Below, piece after piece: positions 39,035-52,300 of a DNA stretch of 64,000 nucleotides (its first letter is position 1; the number at the start of each line of letters is the position of its first letter). A program made the translations under genes and the position numbers. Location: positions 8,284,501 to 8,348,500 of the forward strand of contig NC_044600.1 of NCBI RefSeq assembly GCF_901933205.1. The letters run 5' to 3'. The stretch is from Camarhynchus parvulus. Lineage: Eukaryota; Chordata; Aves; Passeriformes; Thraupidae. The notes under the pieces are model-generated. The model did not search any database, was not told the origin of the DNA, and worked only from the letters and a program-made list of their open reading frames with translations.

Positions 39035-39427
39035 TGTCGCCAGTTGGCCACAAGGTTTTCGGGGTGAAGGAAGAGACGAGATGGGCTCCATGATTAGAAG
39101 GCTTGATTTATTAAGTTATGATATATACATCTATTATAACTATACTGAAAAGAAAAAGAAAAGGAGAGTTTCCAGAAGCTGCTAACTACCTAAGAATAGA
39201 AAGTAAAGAATGAATAACAAACCTTGCTCTCTCGGACTGTGTCCGAGAGAGCTCAGTTCTCGATTGGCTATTATTTCCAAACACTCAATCTGGGCCAATC
39301 CAGAACTGACCTGTTGCATTCCACAGAAGCAGACAATCTATTGTTTACATCTTGTTTCTGGGGCCTCAGCTTCCCAGAAGGAAAAAATCCTAAAGAAAGG
39401 ATTTTAGTGAAAAGGATGTCTACGACA
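39035..39427 (-). mobile_element. Intact solo LTR of an ERVK-like endogenous retrovirus
   Basis: A 393-bp unit starts tgtcgcc and ends ctacgaca, so it has the TG...CA ends of a retroviral LTR with short inverted tips (TGTCG and CGACA). It is flanked by perfect 6-bp direct repeats, gtcacc. A 6-bp target duplication is typical of class II (ERVK-like) integrases. Read on the minus strand it has an AATAAA signal (39107-39112) followed by a short U5-like segment, with an AT-rich TATA-like region upstream. No internal retroviral genes are present, so this is a solo LTR left by recombination between two LTRs. Intact ends and a perfect duplication suggest a fairly recent insertion. The family name is not assignable without a search. 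Confidence 0.92.
39226..39252. repeat. Perfect 11-bp inverted repeat inside the LTR
   Basis: gctctctcgga (39226-39236), a 5-nt spacer ctgtg, then tccgagagagc (39242-39252). It lies in the U3-like part of the minus-strand LTR. It could be a dyad for a transcription factor or an RNA hairpin; no factor is identified. Confidence 0.9.
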
Positions 39428-39433
39428 GTCACC
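39428..39433 (+). repeat. Target-site duplication, right copy
   Basis: gtcacc directly follows the LTR and matches 39029-39034 exactly. Confidence 0.9.
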
Positions 39434-39440
39434 CAGCCTC

Positions 39441-39513
39441 ATTATATTACATATATTACATTATATTACATATATATATTATATATACATATATATAATA
39501 CATTATATTAATG
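39441..39513 (+). repeat. AT-rich microsatellite
   Basis: Alternating AT with interspersed attac words (attatattac, atatattac, then long tatata runs). It starts seven bases after the LTR target duplication. Confidence 0.9.
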
Positions 39514-42500
39514 TAAAGGCAACATCACCAAGCCACACAACTCCAAACCAGGGGAACAGGAAGGGTGGAGTGCCTGACAAAGTATGTTTATCCTCTTATA
39601 ACTAAATTTAATTTACTGATCCAATGTTCATCTTTTGGTTAGAAATCCTCCTGTATTCGAATTTCTGATTCCTCAGGACAGCAGCTTTGTAGACCTTGCT
39701 CTCAATGAAAGAATATAAATAACTCTTGGCACAGCTAAGTCAAGCCCTGATGAGCTGCTGTTCTGACACTTACACTGAAGTGCTCTTGTACAGCAGATGG
39801 AGGTTTCTAACACAGCCTCATCAGATACCTGTGTGCTAAATCCAACATTCTCCTCAAACACACCATTATTCCACCAATTTACAAGAAAAATGTAGCTTTC
39901 TATCAACTGGTCTTCCAGCCAGCACAGGAAAAAGCCAATCCTCCTCCTACTGTCCCCAAGTAAATGCACATTGCAGGTGCCACTCCTTGCCAGAGCTCAG
40001 AGCTGGCACATGCTGATGTTCGTCCTCCCTGTCCAGCCAGGAGAGGCCAGGGGACAGAGACAGCACCATCCCCACCACATGGGCACATTGTGTTCTGTGT
40101 GCACCTGTCTGGCATCATTGGTACCTGGTTGCTTGTGTTTTCTCTTGTTGAGCGACAGCCAGTGAGCCCTTCAGTGTGAAAGCACCACACACTGCCAGAA
40201 AAGCACCTTCCCAGCACTTCTACCAGACAGAGATTAAATTTTTTCAATTTTAAGCCCTTTCAACAGGCTGTTATGAGTCTCATCCTGCCAAAGACTGCCC
40301 TGGCCATGCATCAAGGAACTACTGTGGCTCCACTGGCAGAGCACCATCATGTGCTCTCACCCCTGCAGCCCTGAAGGTGCTCCAGGTTTTTGGGGTACAC
40401 TCTGTAGCTGTGCCTGGCTTTCCCTCTTGCTGGACACATCACTTTGTGTCTGCTGCTGTTAAAACATTTTCTGGTTTAATATATCCAGCTTGACAACTGA
40501 TCTGGATAATGCTCTGAATTTTTGATGAAGCAGGGCCTGTTTTGATCAATAGGTGTTTCCTTAGAAAACAGGATCATAAATAAAACAATTTAAAGTTTTA
40601 ATAATAGAATTAATATGTAATGGAAATCCTAGCAAGGCAGAAACTAAGCTATTATTATAACCATTACTTTATAATCTTTATTGTCTTGGGAACTTTTAAT
40701 AAATAATTCTTGCCTGTACAACAAATCTGTTGCTTGCCCTTCGATTTTCACATGGCTTAACCTCCACTATTTTGGGAGGGTGTTAGAAAGACCCTGCAGT
40801 ACCTCTGTAAAGCTGACTGTACATTCAATATTATTTACTTAGGCACACAGTGTCCTGACCCATTTTCATATCCCCACTAAGGAAAGGGCTCCCCATACAG
40901 TGTCACACAATGGGGACATTTGTAAAGAAGGACTGTGGCAAAAGAAACATATTTGGAAAGTCATATTCACTTAAAAGAACAATATTTCAGCTAAAGAACA
41001 TTACATGGCATTGAAACAAATTGTTATAATTGACCATGAATTTATTTAAGCTATGAAGAGGTATTTTAATGACCAGTAAAGAGAGCATTTAGAATAGGCT
41101 TAGAAAGCATGAGCAAAACCCCCTCAATTTCATTTAAAACAGGACTGACTAGCTTATAAAGTCGAGTATTTGATGTTGTTATAAAGAAAATGACTGTAAC
41201 AGAGGACCTGGGATGTCCCTGCCAAATTCTGTTCTTATTTATATCAATAAAGGAAAAAGAGCCTTGCAGCAGGAAAAGAAAGAATTTGCAAACAATGGAA
41301 AACAGCACTTCATACCTTCACCACGTTGCCATTTGAAAGCAGACAAAATGTCTTGCTACGTGCTAGAATATCCTTTTCCATTAAAATGCTAATAGGAAGG
41401 TTAACTTCAGCTTAAATCATTGTAAAAAATAGCAACATAAGCAAAAGAGTTTAGCTTGAGGTTATACTTTGAGAAAAAACCCCACAAGTTTAAGCTAAAT
41501 GGGATTTCCACTGAGAAAGAACATTCACACAAACAGCAGGGGAAAAAAAACTCCCACAGCAAAATGGGGAACAATTCTAACACCTGCATTTGTTTATGTG
41601 AGACAGTCATGGATTGATGTTTTGCTTTAAGAAACAAAAATTTTGTGGCAAAAAATAATGTCTCCTGAGTGGAAGTGCATCATATGGGAGCCTTGCCTAT
41701 TTATTGTAAAATTAAATAAAATTTGTCACTTCCCTCTCCCCATGCTGTAACGTGAGCACTGCACAGTCCCTGTGCTGATTTACACAGTCCCTGCAGAAGA
41801 GTCTTTAACATCCAAACAGGACTCACAGCACAATGGTTTGAGGAAGCTTTTGTGCACATCCCAAACTATCTCAGGGATAAGGATCAAACTCTGTAATTAT
41901 ACACTTATGTGGGTGATACATGCAAATCTGCCTTCACTCCTTCATCTGAGAATTGGGGCTTTTTTTTTGTGCTTGATTATGCTGATGTTTGTTTACTGGC
42001 ATATGAGGAACATGCAGCAAGTGAACATTTTGACTTAGCCAAAATTCAGTTGTTGACTCTCAAATGGCCTTCCGTGGTGCAGAGACAGACTTGGAAGATC
42101 CTTCCATACAGACAGCTCCATCTATATTGAGCACGTGGCCCCTCCTGCCCTTTTGACAAAGGACAGTGTATGCAGAATAATGAGTGTCAGGCCTTGGAGT
42201 ATGGAATTCATAATTACACAGTGCACACAAGCAATATTCCAAATTTAATGGGAGTTTCAGAATTGAATACCATCAAGGGATAGAAGAAGGTAAAAGTGTA
42301 AGGAGAGAACATCACAGCCCCAACAAATTCCCACTGTGCAGCCCTGGATTGTGCATCCACACTGGTCAGCAGACGCTGGGTTCCAATTTCAATTCATGAA
42401 AACTTGTTTGTTAAGCAGTCCAGCCAGCAACCTCCAACATTCTTAGATTTACAGAAAATCTAACACCTGCTTCTAATACAGCCTAAGTTCATTTGCACTG

Positions 42501-44266
42501 AGGTCTGCTTTAGAAGCTAACTTTTATTCTGAGACTATCAAAATGAGAGGAGAAAGGTTTTCTTCTGAGGACTGCGCTCAGTATTTTCACTGTTTTCCAG
42601 GAACGGAGGTAACTGCATTCACTGATGTTACTCCTAGTCTGAGAAATACAAATGGTAAAAGTTTTCTCAAACTGGAGGATAAGATGCAGTGATCTTCTCT
42701 GGAGTTGTATAAGCCTGAACCAAGTTTTTGTGTCAAGGATCCATCACAAAAGTGAGTGAGATAATCATGACATATCCAAATCAGAGAAAACGACTTCACC
42801 AGCTCTGAGTAAATGCTTTTTATAGCACAAGGAGTGTCCTTGCAAACATGAACACATCTCCTTGAGTTAAAGTAGTGCACATGCAGTAGAGAGGAAAATG
42901 AGCACTGTTCATATTGTCCATATGAAGGCTACAAAATCGAAAAACCAAAGTGCATGTCCTGTTCCTTCTCATTTCTGTTCAACTGCTAAGTGAAAGGCTG
43001 TCTGTTTATCTTGGCTCCTCACAGCTTCTCCCTGCCATCCTGAGAAGGCACAAACACAAGCACAAGGAGGGAGGAATTCTCTGAAGCCACTTAAAATGAC
43101 AAAGTTCAGTGCAGGTTGCAGCACAAGGGCTCACGGCCCTGCAGAACAATGGCGAATGCAGCTACAAAAGGCAGAGTAAAGCTACTCCTGAAAACAGATT
43201 TTGAGAAGTAGAGCTCACCTTGCTGAACTGAGGAAACTCACATTGTTCAAATATATGTATTTTATTTAACTCAAAGTATAAGATAAAAGTGAATTCCCTC
43301 ATCAGCTTTGTTTTAGAATGATGGAATAGGGAAGACTGGAAAAGTGTAATAACCAGCATCAGCTCTCCCATTAGCTGTGAGAGTATGAAACTTTATGCCA
43401 ATTTATAAAGTGCCCTCTCCAATGGTTTGTGTGAACACCATACTGCAGAACATCATAAGACTAAAAATATTCAGAAGGCATCATTCTCCTCACTCCAACC
43501 GACTCTCACAGACAAAGGACAAAACTCAGAATGAAAATCACAATTTCAGAGGTGCCCTCTGTAAATGCTGCCTTTCCTAGTGAAACTGCAAACAAATAAA
43601 TAAATCCCATTTAAAATATGTTTGACTTAAATTCTAAGAGACTATCCCACATCTACTATTAAACAATGACTTCCAAAAGATGATTGATGTGCTATCCAGC
43701 CAAACTTGGACTCACAATCTGTTTGATTTTGTTTTGAAGGTTCACACAGAGCCTGTCTATTTCCATAGACTTTTTAATATGTCATGATTTTCTGCAAGAG
43801 AACTGCAGCTGTAAATTTCATAAAATAGTTTCACAGAGTCTGGAATCAAGGCATTAATGTAACAGACAATGCTTTTGATTTCCTGCAATATTTTGGGTGC
43901 CGGGTCTTTCATACATTTTAAAGTCCGATCTTTCAAAATGTCATTTGCTTGCCTGAGGACACCATGGAGAATGAAATTATTGATTCTCAGACAAACCCTG
44001 CATTTGGATGTTATTCCTGTTAGTAAGATTCTTACAATAAGAAAGTACATTAATCTGCAACTTTTTCAAAGGAATCCACTGTAAACAATAAACAGGATGT
44101 TCACATTTCTGAGAACAAGGTACATTAAAATCAACAGTGCAGCTGTTGGTCACACTCAAAATGCCAGATAACCAGGCAACTCAGTACACCAAGTATTAGG
44201 AAGGATTAAGTGAGACTGATGTGATCACAGATTGTAAACCCACATACACTGACACACTGCCAAATC
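39514..44266. other. Unannotated non-coding sequence
   Basis: No gene was recognised. The minus frame 39903-40247 and the plus frames at 39964-40179 overlap on opposite strands in a moderately GC-rich patch and have no domain. The rest is AT-rich and unique-looking. Confidence 0.55.
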
Positions 44267-44296
44267 TTATATATACTTATATATACTTAAATATAC
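44267..44296 (+). repeat. Tandem repeat, 10-bp unit, 3 copies
   Basis: Two perfect copies of ttatatatac are followed by ttaaatatac, which differs at one position. Confidence 0.92.
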
Positions 44297-47200
44297 TATG
44301 GAGTTCTCCTCCTGCTTCAGGGACCTGTAGTGTTTGTAAGTGTCTCAGGAGGAGAACTAATGACAGAGAGAAAAATGAAAGCAACTAGACAGATTATCAT
44401 TGCTACATTTTACTGAGGCCTGACAAAAAAATGGCAAGGTACCTGTAGAGACAATTTCTTCCATTCTCTCACCCCAAGGGAGGATCAGCTCCTCTTTCAA
44501 CAATCTTCTAGGACCACTGCTTTCCTGACAAGTGTTGATCAAACCAGTTCTTCAATGTTATAGTAAGATATTCAAGGTGACATGGAATCACTGTCTGAAA
44601 CAGGCTCCTTGATACTTCATATGTTTTATACAAAGCTCAGCTTTTCTCAAACTGAGCTCAGGATTTTAGCCCAAACTAAAGTACTCCAAGTAAGCTGATA
44701 CAAGTAAACACACTCATAGTCAGATAGTGCACATGCTGTTAATCAAAACTAAGAGCGCACTAGGTCAGGACCAATTTTCCAATACCAAGAACAAAGTCAG
44801 AATGGGCATGCATTGCCTTCTTTCCTTATCTTGTGACTTTACCCCTCACAACACATCTCAGTGTGTGTTTTGCCTTATTTACAATCAAACACACTGTTGT
44901 CTCATTTTCAACTTGGCATCCACTATAACCCCCAGGCCCTTTCCAGCAGCCCTGAGTGCAGGAGTAAATTGCAATCTCAGAGATTGTTCACACAAGGCTA
45001 AGCACTTTCAGCTCCCACTGGCACAAAACCACCTACGTTTGTAGTGAGATGAGGGTATCGGATTCCTGTAAGTTTGGGTTCACTGCATGTCAAGTATTCC
45101 CTACTTTCCCTCAGGCACCTCACTAAAACATCTCAACACTTTGAAATTTGGTTTCTTCTTCATATGCCACTAAAGAACAATAGAGAACGGGAAGTTCCCA
45201 ATTAAGTTCCTTTCTTCTCTAAAATTCTCAAGAAAGGGTTTTAACACTATTCTCCTTTAGCAATAATGGGAAATAGCTGAAACATTTCTAATTATTGGAC
45301 TTCTAATGGGTTACCTAAAGGATGGAACTTGTAGCTACCTTATATTCAGTGATTAACTACAATAGCTGGGTCAAATTACAATGGCAAAAGAGAAAGTTGG
45401 CTTGAGGCTTTCAAATCTCTGTCCTGTGATATTGTGCCCAAGGCATACTTTTCAGGCCTTATTAAAAGAAATTCCCTGAAGTATTTCTCTGAGACCTTCA
45501 TCCTTATCTTATTCATGACAGTCTTCAGTTCAGGATTCATCATTTTTTAAACAACAGGCACTACTGGATTCTTTTATAATCTTCCTTTTGTTATTATTTC
45601 ACAAGACTGTGACTTTGTCCTGCCTTGTGCTTTCTTAGTTTTGCTGTAAAAACATTCTTAAGTCATCAAATAGGCATCATTAAAATGAGGCATCTTCCTT
45701 CAACAGGATTCATCCCACAATGACACTTTTCCTTCAAACCTTACACTAAAATGTACATTTTAGGCACATACTTGCACATCCAGAATGGAAAAGAAACTCA
45801 GAAGGGATAATGTAGGCCAGCTGTATGCCCACTTTGCTCGCTCACCTACAAATTAGCAGTCATTCCTGGGTTAATAGGATTTTTGGTGACATTTTTGTTC
45901 CACTCATGCAGTAAGAACCAGCATTTTTTTAAATTCTGTGCTTCAGCAGCAACACAACTCACTAGAGCACACACAGAATGCCCACAGCAGGCTGTATCTT
46001 CATTCAGTTAGGGACTTTCAACTTTTATCACAGAAATCATCTTTGAGAAATTGCCACAAATTGTCCCATTAATATAGAAATTAATGTCATAAGATTTCTG
46101 ACTTATTTTTCTCTGACAGGAGTCAGCTGGAGCTAAGCAACTTATGTCACTAGATTGTAATGCAAGCTACAGTGATTTTCACAATTATGGTTTGGGATAA
46201 TGAAATAAACACAACTGTTCAGTTGAAAATGGGAAGAATACAGATATCTGCATACACACAAGCATTTGTGAGCAAGGTATCTTGCCACTCTGATTTATGA
46301 CTTTTTCACTAATGGGAATAAACGCATTGTTCTGACTACTGAGGACAAAACTCATAATTCACAAACATTCAGTGTATGTCTTAAAAAATATTTCATTGTA
46401 AAAATATCTTATGCACTATTTAAATCTGCATCACTCTACATGCAGCTTCTCAAGCACTAAAAATAGTTTTGATATGTACTGTGATCCTTTAGCAATTCAA
46501 ATATTGAAACTATTTGAGACTTTGGTACATATCCTTGAGAAATAACCCAGCATTATTTTGCAGATGAGTTCCAACCACCACACAGTAAAATGGAATGCCC
46601 AGAGGTTAGCCCATTTATAAGCACTTGATGCCTTATATTATTATTCTTAAAATTTGTTTGTTGTGAAATTGCATTGCTTGGAAGAAATGTAACATTTACA
46701 AACCGTGATATAAAACTCCATGACCATGGTTCACACAGTATATTAGCGAGACTAGGGATTTGAAATGTAAGCTGAAAGACTGGTAAATTGATACAAATCA
46801 GGTGCAGCAGAGGAACATAATTTTATGATTAAAGTTAGGATGGATTTTGTATCACAAACCTCTACAGATTTGTACACATGATCAACATCAGTTGCAGGTA
46901 CAGTGGCTTCTTTTAAAAATGATCTGCCATATGAACTGACAGCAAAGCTGCAGGCCAGCCCACAGTGCTGCTGATGCTGGGAATGGAATGGGTGCCAGCA
47001 CCTGACTGCTCTGTGTCCCCCCTGATGTGAGCAGGCACTGGATAAACAAGTGGAGTTCAGCATGGCCTGGGAATATTGCAGCCTCTGTACCAAGGAGACA
47101 AGCCCACTCCATGGACGCCAAGCATGCTTCACACATGCCCATCTTTGGATTACAGTATTTACTTGTATAAATCCTATCATTTAGAGAACAAGCAGATAAG

Positions 47201-49336
47201 TGTCAGTGTCCAAAACTGAAGCTGTAGGTTCTTGAAAAAGGAATTCCCATAGGATTTGAGCAGGAGAGAGATGTGACCTTTCCTGTAATGGAAGTAACAT
47301 GCTCCAGAATGCCCCTCTACCATGTCAAAGCAATGTGCAAAATAAATGTGGTTCTGGGGAGGGTCACAATAACAATATTTCTATGTGTGTTACTTTAACA
47401 GAAGAAATTTTCTGGTAGTCTTGGGAATTGCAGCTGGAAGAACCAAGTACTGTAGTAAACACATACAAACCCACATAAAATATTAAAGTATCATCAGTTA
47501 TACTGACATGATTTCACGCTAAGGATTCCTTGGCAGCCAATTATTTATCATCAGAAATGCAGCTCACTTATTGTGCTACAAATCTCAACTGACTCTAATA
47601 AGGAACTAATTAACAAAGATTAGCACCCTTTTTGTATAATGAGCCACAAAGCCAATCAAGACAAGATGATAACAAGATGCAATCAAGAGGTATTAAAGAC
47701 AACAAAATAGTGCCTAAGACTGGAGAGAAATATGCTGCAAGAAAAGAGATACCCAACCAAAGAGGACTCTTCTTCCTATGGAAGTGGTTGCTTCACATCT
47801 CTAAGTATTTATTCAAAATGCTGAAGAGAGAGCAAGATTTGTCTGATAATTGAGAATTTTTCTGAGTTACAGAGATTTCTGGGCTCTTTAGTCAGTTGTC
47901 TTCCAGCACCAGTAGGGAGTTGCTAATTCCTTTGCCAGGGGATGTGATACACCTGCCCTGCATGCCTGTGTACAGAAGTTAAATACCCAAGGGATACCTC
48001 TGATGTATCCCTTCCCAGGGCTACACTGGAATTTCCAGCAGAAGGCATTTGTCCCCTCCACATGTCTCTGAGCTGTCAGGGAGCACTCAGCTCAGCCATG
48101 CCCAGCCCAAAAAACAGGGGTGGCACAAAGCAAGTCCCCTTCCACAGCTGAGAGCAGAAAATGAAACTCTGCCATGGGAAAACACTTGTGATGTTTGTCA
48201 CCTGTGAGAGCAGCATTAAATGGAATCATTCTCAGACCTGGAAATTATTTAGGCTGTGACACCCAGGGATACTCTAAGGGCTGATGTGTGTACAGTGTGC
48301 AAGCCAGGATTGAAAGTTTGGGTCAAATATATTTCCTGTCCATTTTCCACTCTTTACAATTCACTGATTTAGGGATAATCAGAACACAGCAATTAAATCT
48401 GGCAGGAAAGTCAGAGGAGACCTTTTTTCCCAATATTTCTCTTAAGCTATAAGCAAATCCTGATCCTTCTATTCCAAAACACTGAATAAACATCAGAACA
48501 GGAGACAACAGAACAGAAGGAGCAGTGGTCTTGCAGAAAGGGCAAACAGTTAATTTGGGATGAGAATTTCAGTCTCCACAAGGTGATTGCATGGACATCA
48601 GCCTCCTGGCAGTTTCTATAATGCTTTCACTTTTGCCAGTACTCTTGAATTTTCACCAATAGCCATGCATTTCCATGAGCAGGTCCATATTGATGAGACA
48701 TTTCCCAAACCAATAATAAAATTTGTATTTGAAAGGTTTTGCCAGTTAAAAATGTATTTTATTTAAATTAATTATGTATTTTAATCATGTTATTGCATAA
48801 GCTGGGTTAAAATATAGTTGTTGAAGTTAAAAAAATGTAGAATTAAACCAATCCTAACTGACTTCTTCAGTAACACCTAAAGCTTCTATAAAAAGCAACA
48901 TTTCAATTTTATTATGAATTTCTGCTAAAATACAGATAAAGTGAAAAATGTGATGCTTTCACACCTTGTTGGTCAGAAGATCTAAATCACCACAAAATAA
49001 TACCCATTTTAATCTGAAAGTAATTTAATTACTTCTAAATGGAAATAAGATACGAGTTAAAAGGTACTGTATTCACTTAAAGGCCTGTGATCAGATCTGC
49101 TCTCAATAGGATGTCTCAATCTGTCAAGTATCTGCTCTGTAATAGAATTAACATTCAACTCACAGGACATATTTTATCAGCTTCCTTTGTTTCACTGAAA
49201 AGATGTTTCACTTTTCCATTCCCCTATCAGAAGCTGAAGGCATTGACAAAGCTTCTGTAAGGAATTCTACTTGCTAAGCCTGCAGTAAGACTCAAGTGTG
49301 GAAAGGTGTGTCAGATCTGAGATAAACCACACTGCA
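44297..49336. other. Unannotated non-coding sequence
   Basis: No gene was recognised. The 142-codon minus frame at 46752-47180 overlaps another minus frame in a different phase and has no identifiable domain. A 9-bp-stem hairpin (aagggatac / gtatccctt, 7-nt loop) lies at 47989-48013; stems of that length are expected by chance in 64 kb. Confidence 0.55.
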
Positions 49337-49382
49337 GGGTGCAGGTGTGGCAGGGCTGAGGGGTGCAGGTGTGGCAGGGCTG
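49337..49382 (+). repeat. Tandem duplication, 24-bp unit, 1.9 copies
   Basis: The unit begins gggtgcaggtgtggcagg and ends gctgag. It occurs at 49337-49360 and again, without mismatch, at 49361-49382 (last two bases missing). It may be a minisatellite seed. Three minus-strand frames run through it (49267-49524), and the repeat makes a short repeated peptide in each; none is supported as a gene. Confidence 0.95.
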
Positions 49383-52300
49383 CACCTGAGCAGACCTGAC
49401 CACACACTTGCACAGAACTGCCCCCACCTCTGTGTGCCCACAACTGACCCCTGATAACCTCCTGACCTGCCTTCTTGCCAGACAAACACAGCCCCTTGCC
49501 TGCTTTGTGGAAACTCCCACTCAACCTTGAAAATAAGAAATAAAAATGGATTTTCTAGAGAAAGAAGCAGCTGTGAATTTTATCATAGGACTGTTTCAAA
49601 ATGAATATATTACACACTATAATATCATAATTATGCCTACATCAAATCACATAATGAGAGATCACTTCAGTAGCTCTGTAACTACAGAGATAGCAAATGG
49701 ACAGTGCAAAGCAATTAAAATAAACTCAGGATCAAAAGCACCTGAAGGGGACCATAGAGCAAATGGGAACATGGAGCCACTCCCAAACAAACACCTGTAG
49801 CCAAGGGTGAGAGCACAGCAGCCTTTCCTGACATGCCACTGCACACAAGAGCTCATTTGGAAAGTGTCAAACCTGGGTTCAAACCCCTACTCCTTATAGC
49901 AAATAATAAGTGTTCAGTCTGAGTACAGGTAAGCAGGTGCCAGAACATGTGTAAGCTGGCAGCTCGAATCTGTGGAAGCAGTTCCACTGTGGATGCCCAT
50001 TTCTGAGCCTGCAGAATTCACCATCATGCTTTTACACACTTGTGTCTATTTTCCTTGCAGACACTTAATTGCAGAGAACATCTGGGGAAATGAAAAAGGC
50101 AAAACAAAATCCAGAATGATGAAAAAAATCTGGAAAAAGAAAACATGGGTAGACAATACTGTGTGAGATCACTCCTAAAGACAACAAAGAAAATATGCCC
50201 TCCTCTTTCTCTTTGCTTTGCCTCCTCATATCTGAGGCTGTGTGAAATCTCCCTGCCTGAGATTTTCTCATGATTTCCACTTCAAAACTAGGAGCACACT
50301 TACTGGGATTTGCAAGCAAGCTTTCTCCAGCTACCGCCAAAACCTGCTGTCACTTCTAATTCCATATTTCTCTTGTTCCTCACCCCTCTCCCAGCCACAG
50401 GAAAACTTCAAAACAGCTCTAGGCAGACCAAGCTGCTGCCACAACAAGACGGGATCATCTGAGGGAAGAAGATTCCTGACACCATCAATGAGGAGTAGCT
50501 CTGGTGAGCTGCTCCAGTCACCAACACCCACACCTCCAGGCCTGCTCTGTTAGAATAGTCCAGCCTGTCTACAAAGGAAGAAGAGGCTTCCATGTCTTAT
50601 TCCCAAGAAAATCAGGCTTAGGGTTTAGTCCTGCACCACCTCTGATGCCATACTTGGAAGCAGACAGAAGACATTACCTCTGTGCACACAATCAGCAGAC
50701 AGATTCACCCCAAAACACAGCACATGGCACTGGGGAGAACAACTTGTTGCATGTCATGGACAGGCTGCTAGACTGGCTGGGAGTCTCTGTTTGAGCTACA
50801 TGGTGAGGAACAAAAAAATCTCACAGCAGTAAGAGAAGTGCTGACAGGAAGTGAGGCCGTGAGATGGCAGGACCAGACTGCCCACATCCAGCACTAAGGA
50901 GAGAACAGCAGGAAAAAGATTTTTCTTCACTAAAGACTGAAAAATAGCTTAATATAAAATCTAAAGAGCCAGAGGCAAATTTCATATTTCTTGCAGGTTG
51001 GAGAGGTAAGTACACTCTGCCCAGATGATAGCAAATAACACTGAGTAAACAGCAGGTATTACTTGGGAACGTCTCACCAAATGCAACACCATTTTCATCA
51101 GGTACAGAGAAAAAAAATGGACTTCATCGAGTGCTTTGAATGCCTAGGAGATCTGGCCTCTTAAATGCACCAAAGCAAAGAGAAACCTTTCATTTTAGTG
51201 AACACCTCTGAGAAACTATTCCCAATTCCTGAAAATGAAATTGTTACCAGAGTAACCCTAAGCACAGGAGACTCAGCTGAAATTTGGGATGGTTCTTTTT
51301 CACCTTGTGCAGTCAAGACTGACATCAGATGCTCCCAAAATGAAAATAAGGAGAGATGCCAGCTATAATACCTGTCCCCAAGTTCTCTAATGAATTCTTT
51401 TTACACAATCCAATTTCCTTGCATTTTCTTATTAATGCCATTTTTCAAAACTGTTTTAAAAGAACTCTTAATCTACAATCTGAAGCAAGCAGGTGCAAAT
51501 GGGGCTTTAACACTGTCTCTTCCATTAAAAAGTCTCCAGACATCTAAAAACCTACTAATATAAAATCAATCCTTCAAAAGAGGGAATTTCTCCCAGCTGC
51601 TGCATTCCTGATATCTTTTCCATTAGTTTGAACCAGACTTCTTGAAGTTAACAAGAAATAATCACAAAAACAGACAAAGGGCAAACCAATGCACTCCTCT
51701 CCTGTAGACTGCTGACCAGGGGGTTTAGTAGCTGGACTATATGTAATCTCTGATTCATTTAGAGGAGTGGCAAGCTCTACATCAACTAAAAACTGATATC
51801 AACAGAAGCCTGGTAGTCTTCATGGTTTTCAGTGTTTCTAGATGCTGCAAGAACAAAATAATCCTCACACCTTCTCCTCCACCCCTCAAAGCAGCACTGT
51901 CTATATACCTACTGGGTAATGGCTACACAAGCAGCAGGCAGGAGGGTACACACAGAATTAACCACCCTGGACAAGCTGATTGCTCTTTGGCAGAACTGTA
52001 ACAGTAAAAGCAGGCAGCAGCACAGGTCAGAAATTCACATGTTAGCAAAGTACCCGATCGCACACTTAATAAATTCATTATGAAAATGTGTATAGACACC
52101 CCAGGAAATGCATATCCACACGTAAGCTGAAATCTGGCTGCTAAGTTGGATGTAAAAGGGGAGTTACAAACTGTCTCCTGTCAGAGGAAGCACAGCCCTT
52201 AGAGAGACGATGGGTGGAGAGGGACATAGAGCACCAGGGAAACTGAGCTCCTCCAAAGAGAAAAGGGGGGGTTGTTGCTGTATTGGTTTTGTACTTCCTA

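Noticed and set aside
46752..47180. 142-codon minus-strand frame
   Set aside because: A second minus frame overlaps in another phase and no family is recognisable.
47989..48013. 9-bp-stem hairpin aagggatac / gtatccctt
   Set aside because: Stems of nine with short loops are expected a few times in 64 kb by chance.
50041..50166. Strong acceptor tctattttccttgcag leading into an open frame
   Set aside because: No credible donor follows, and the frame ends without a recognisable domain or polyadenylation context.
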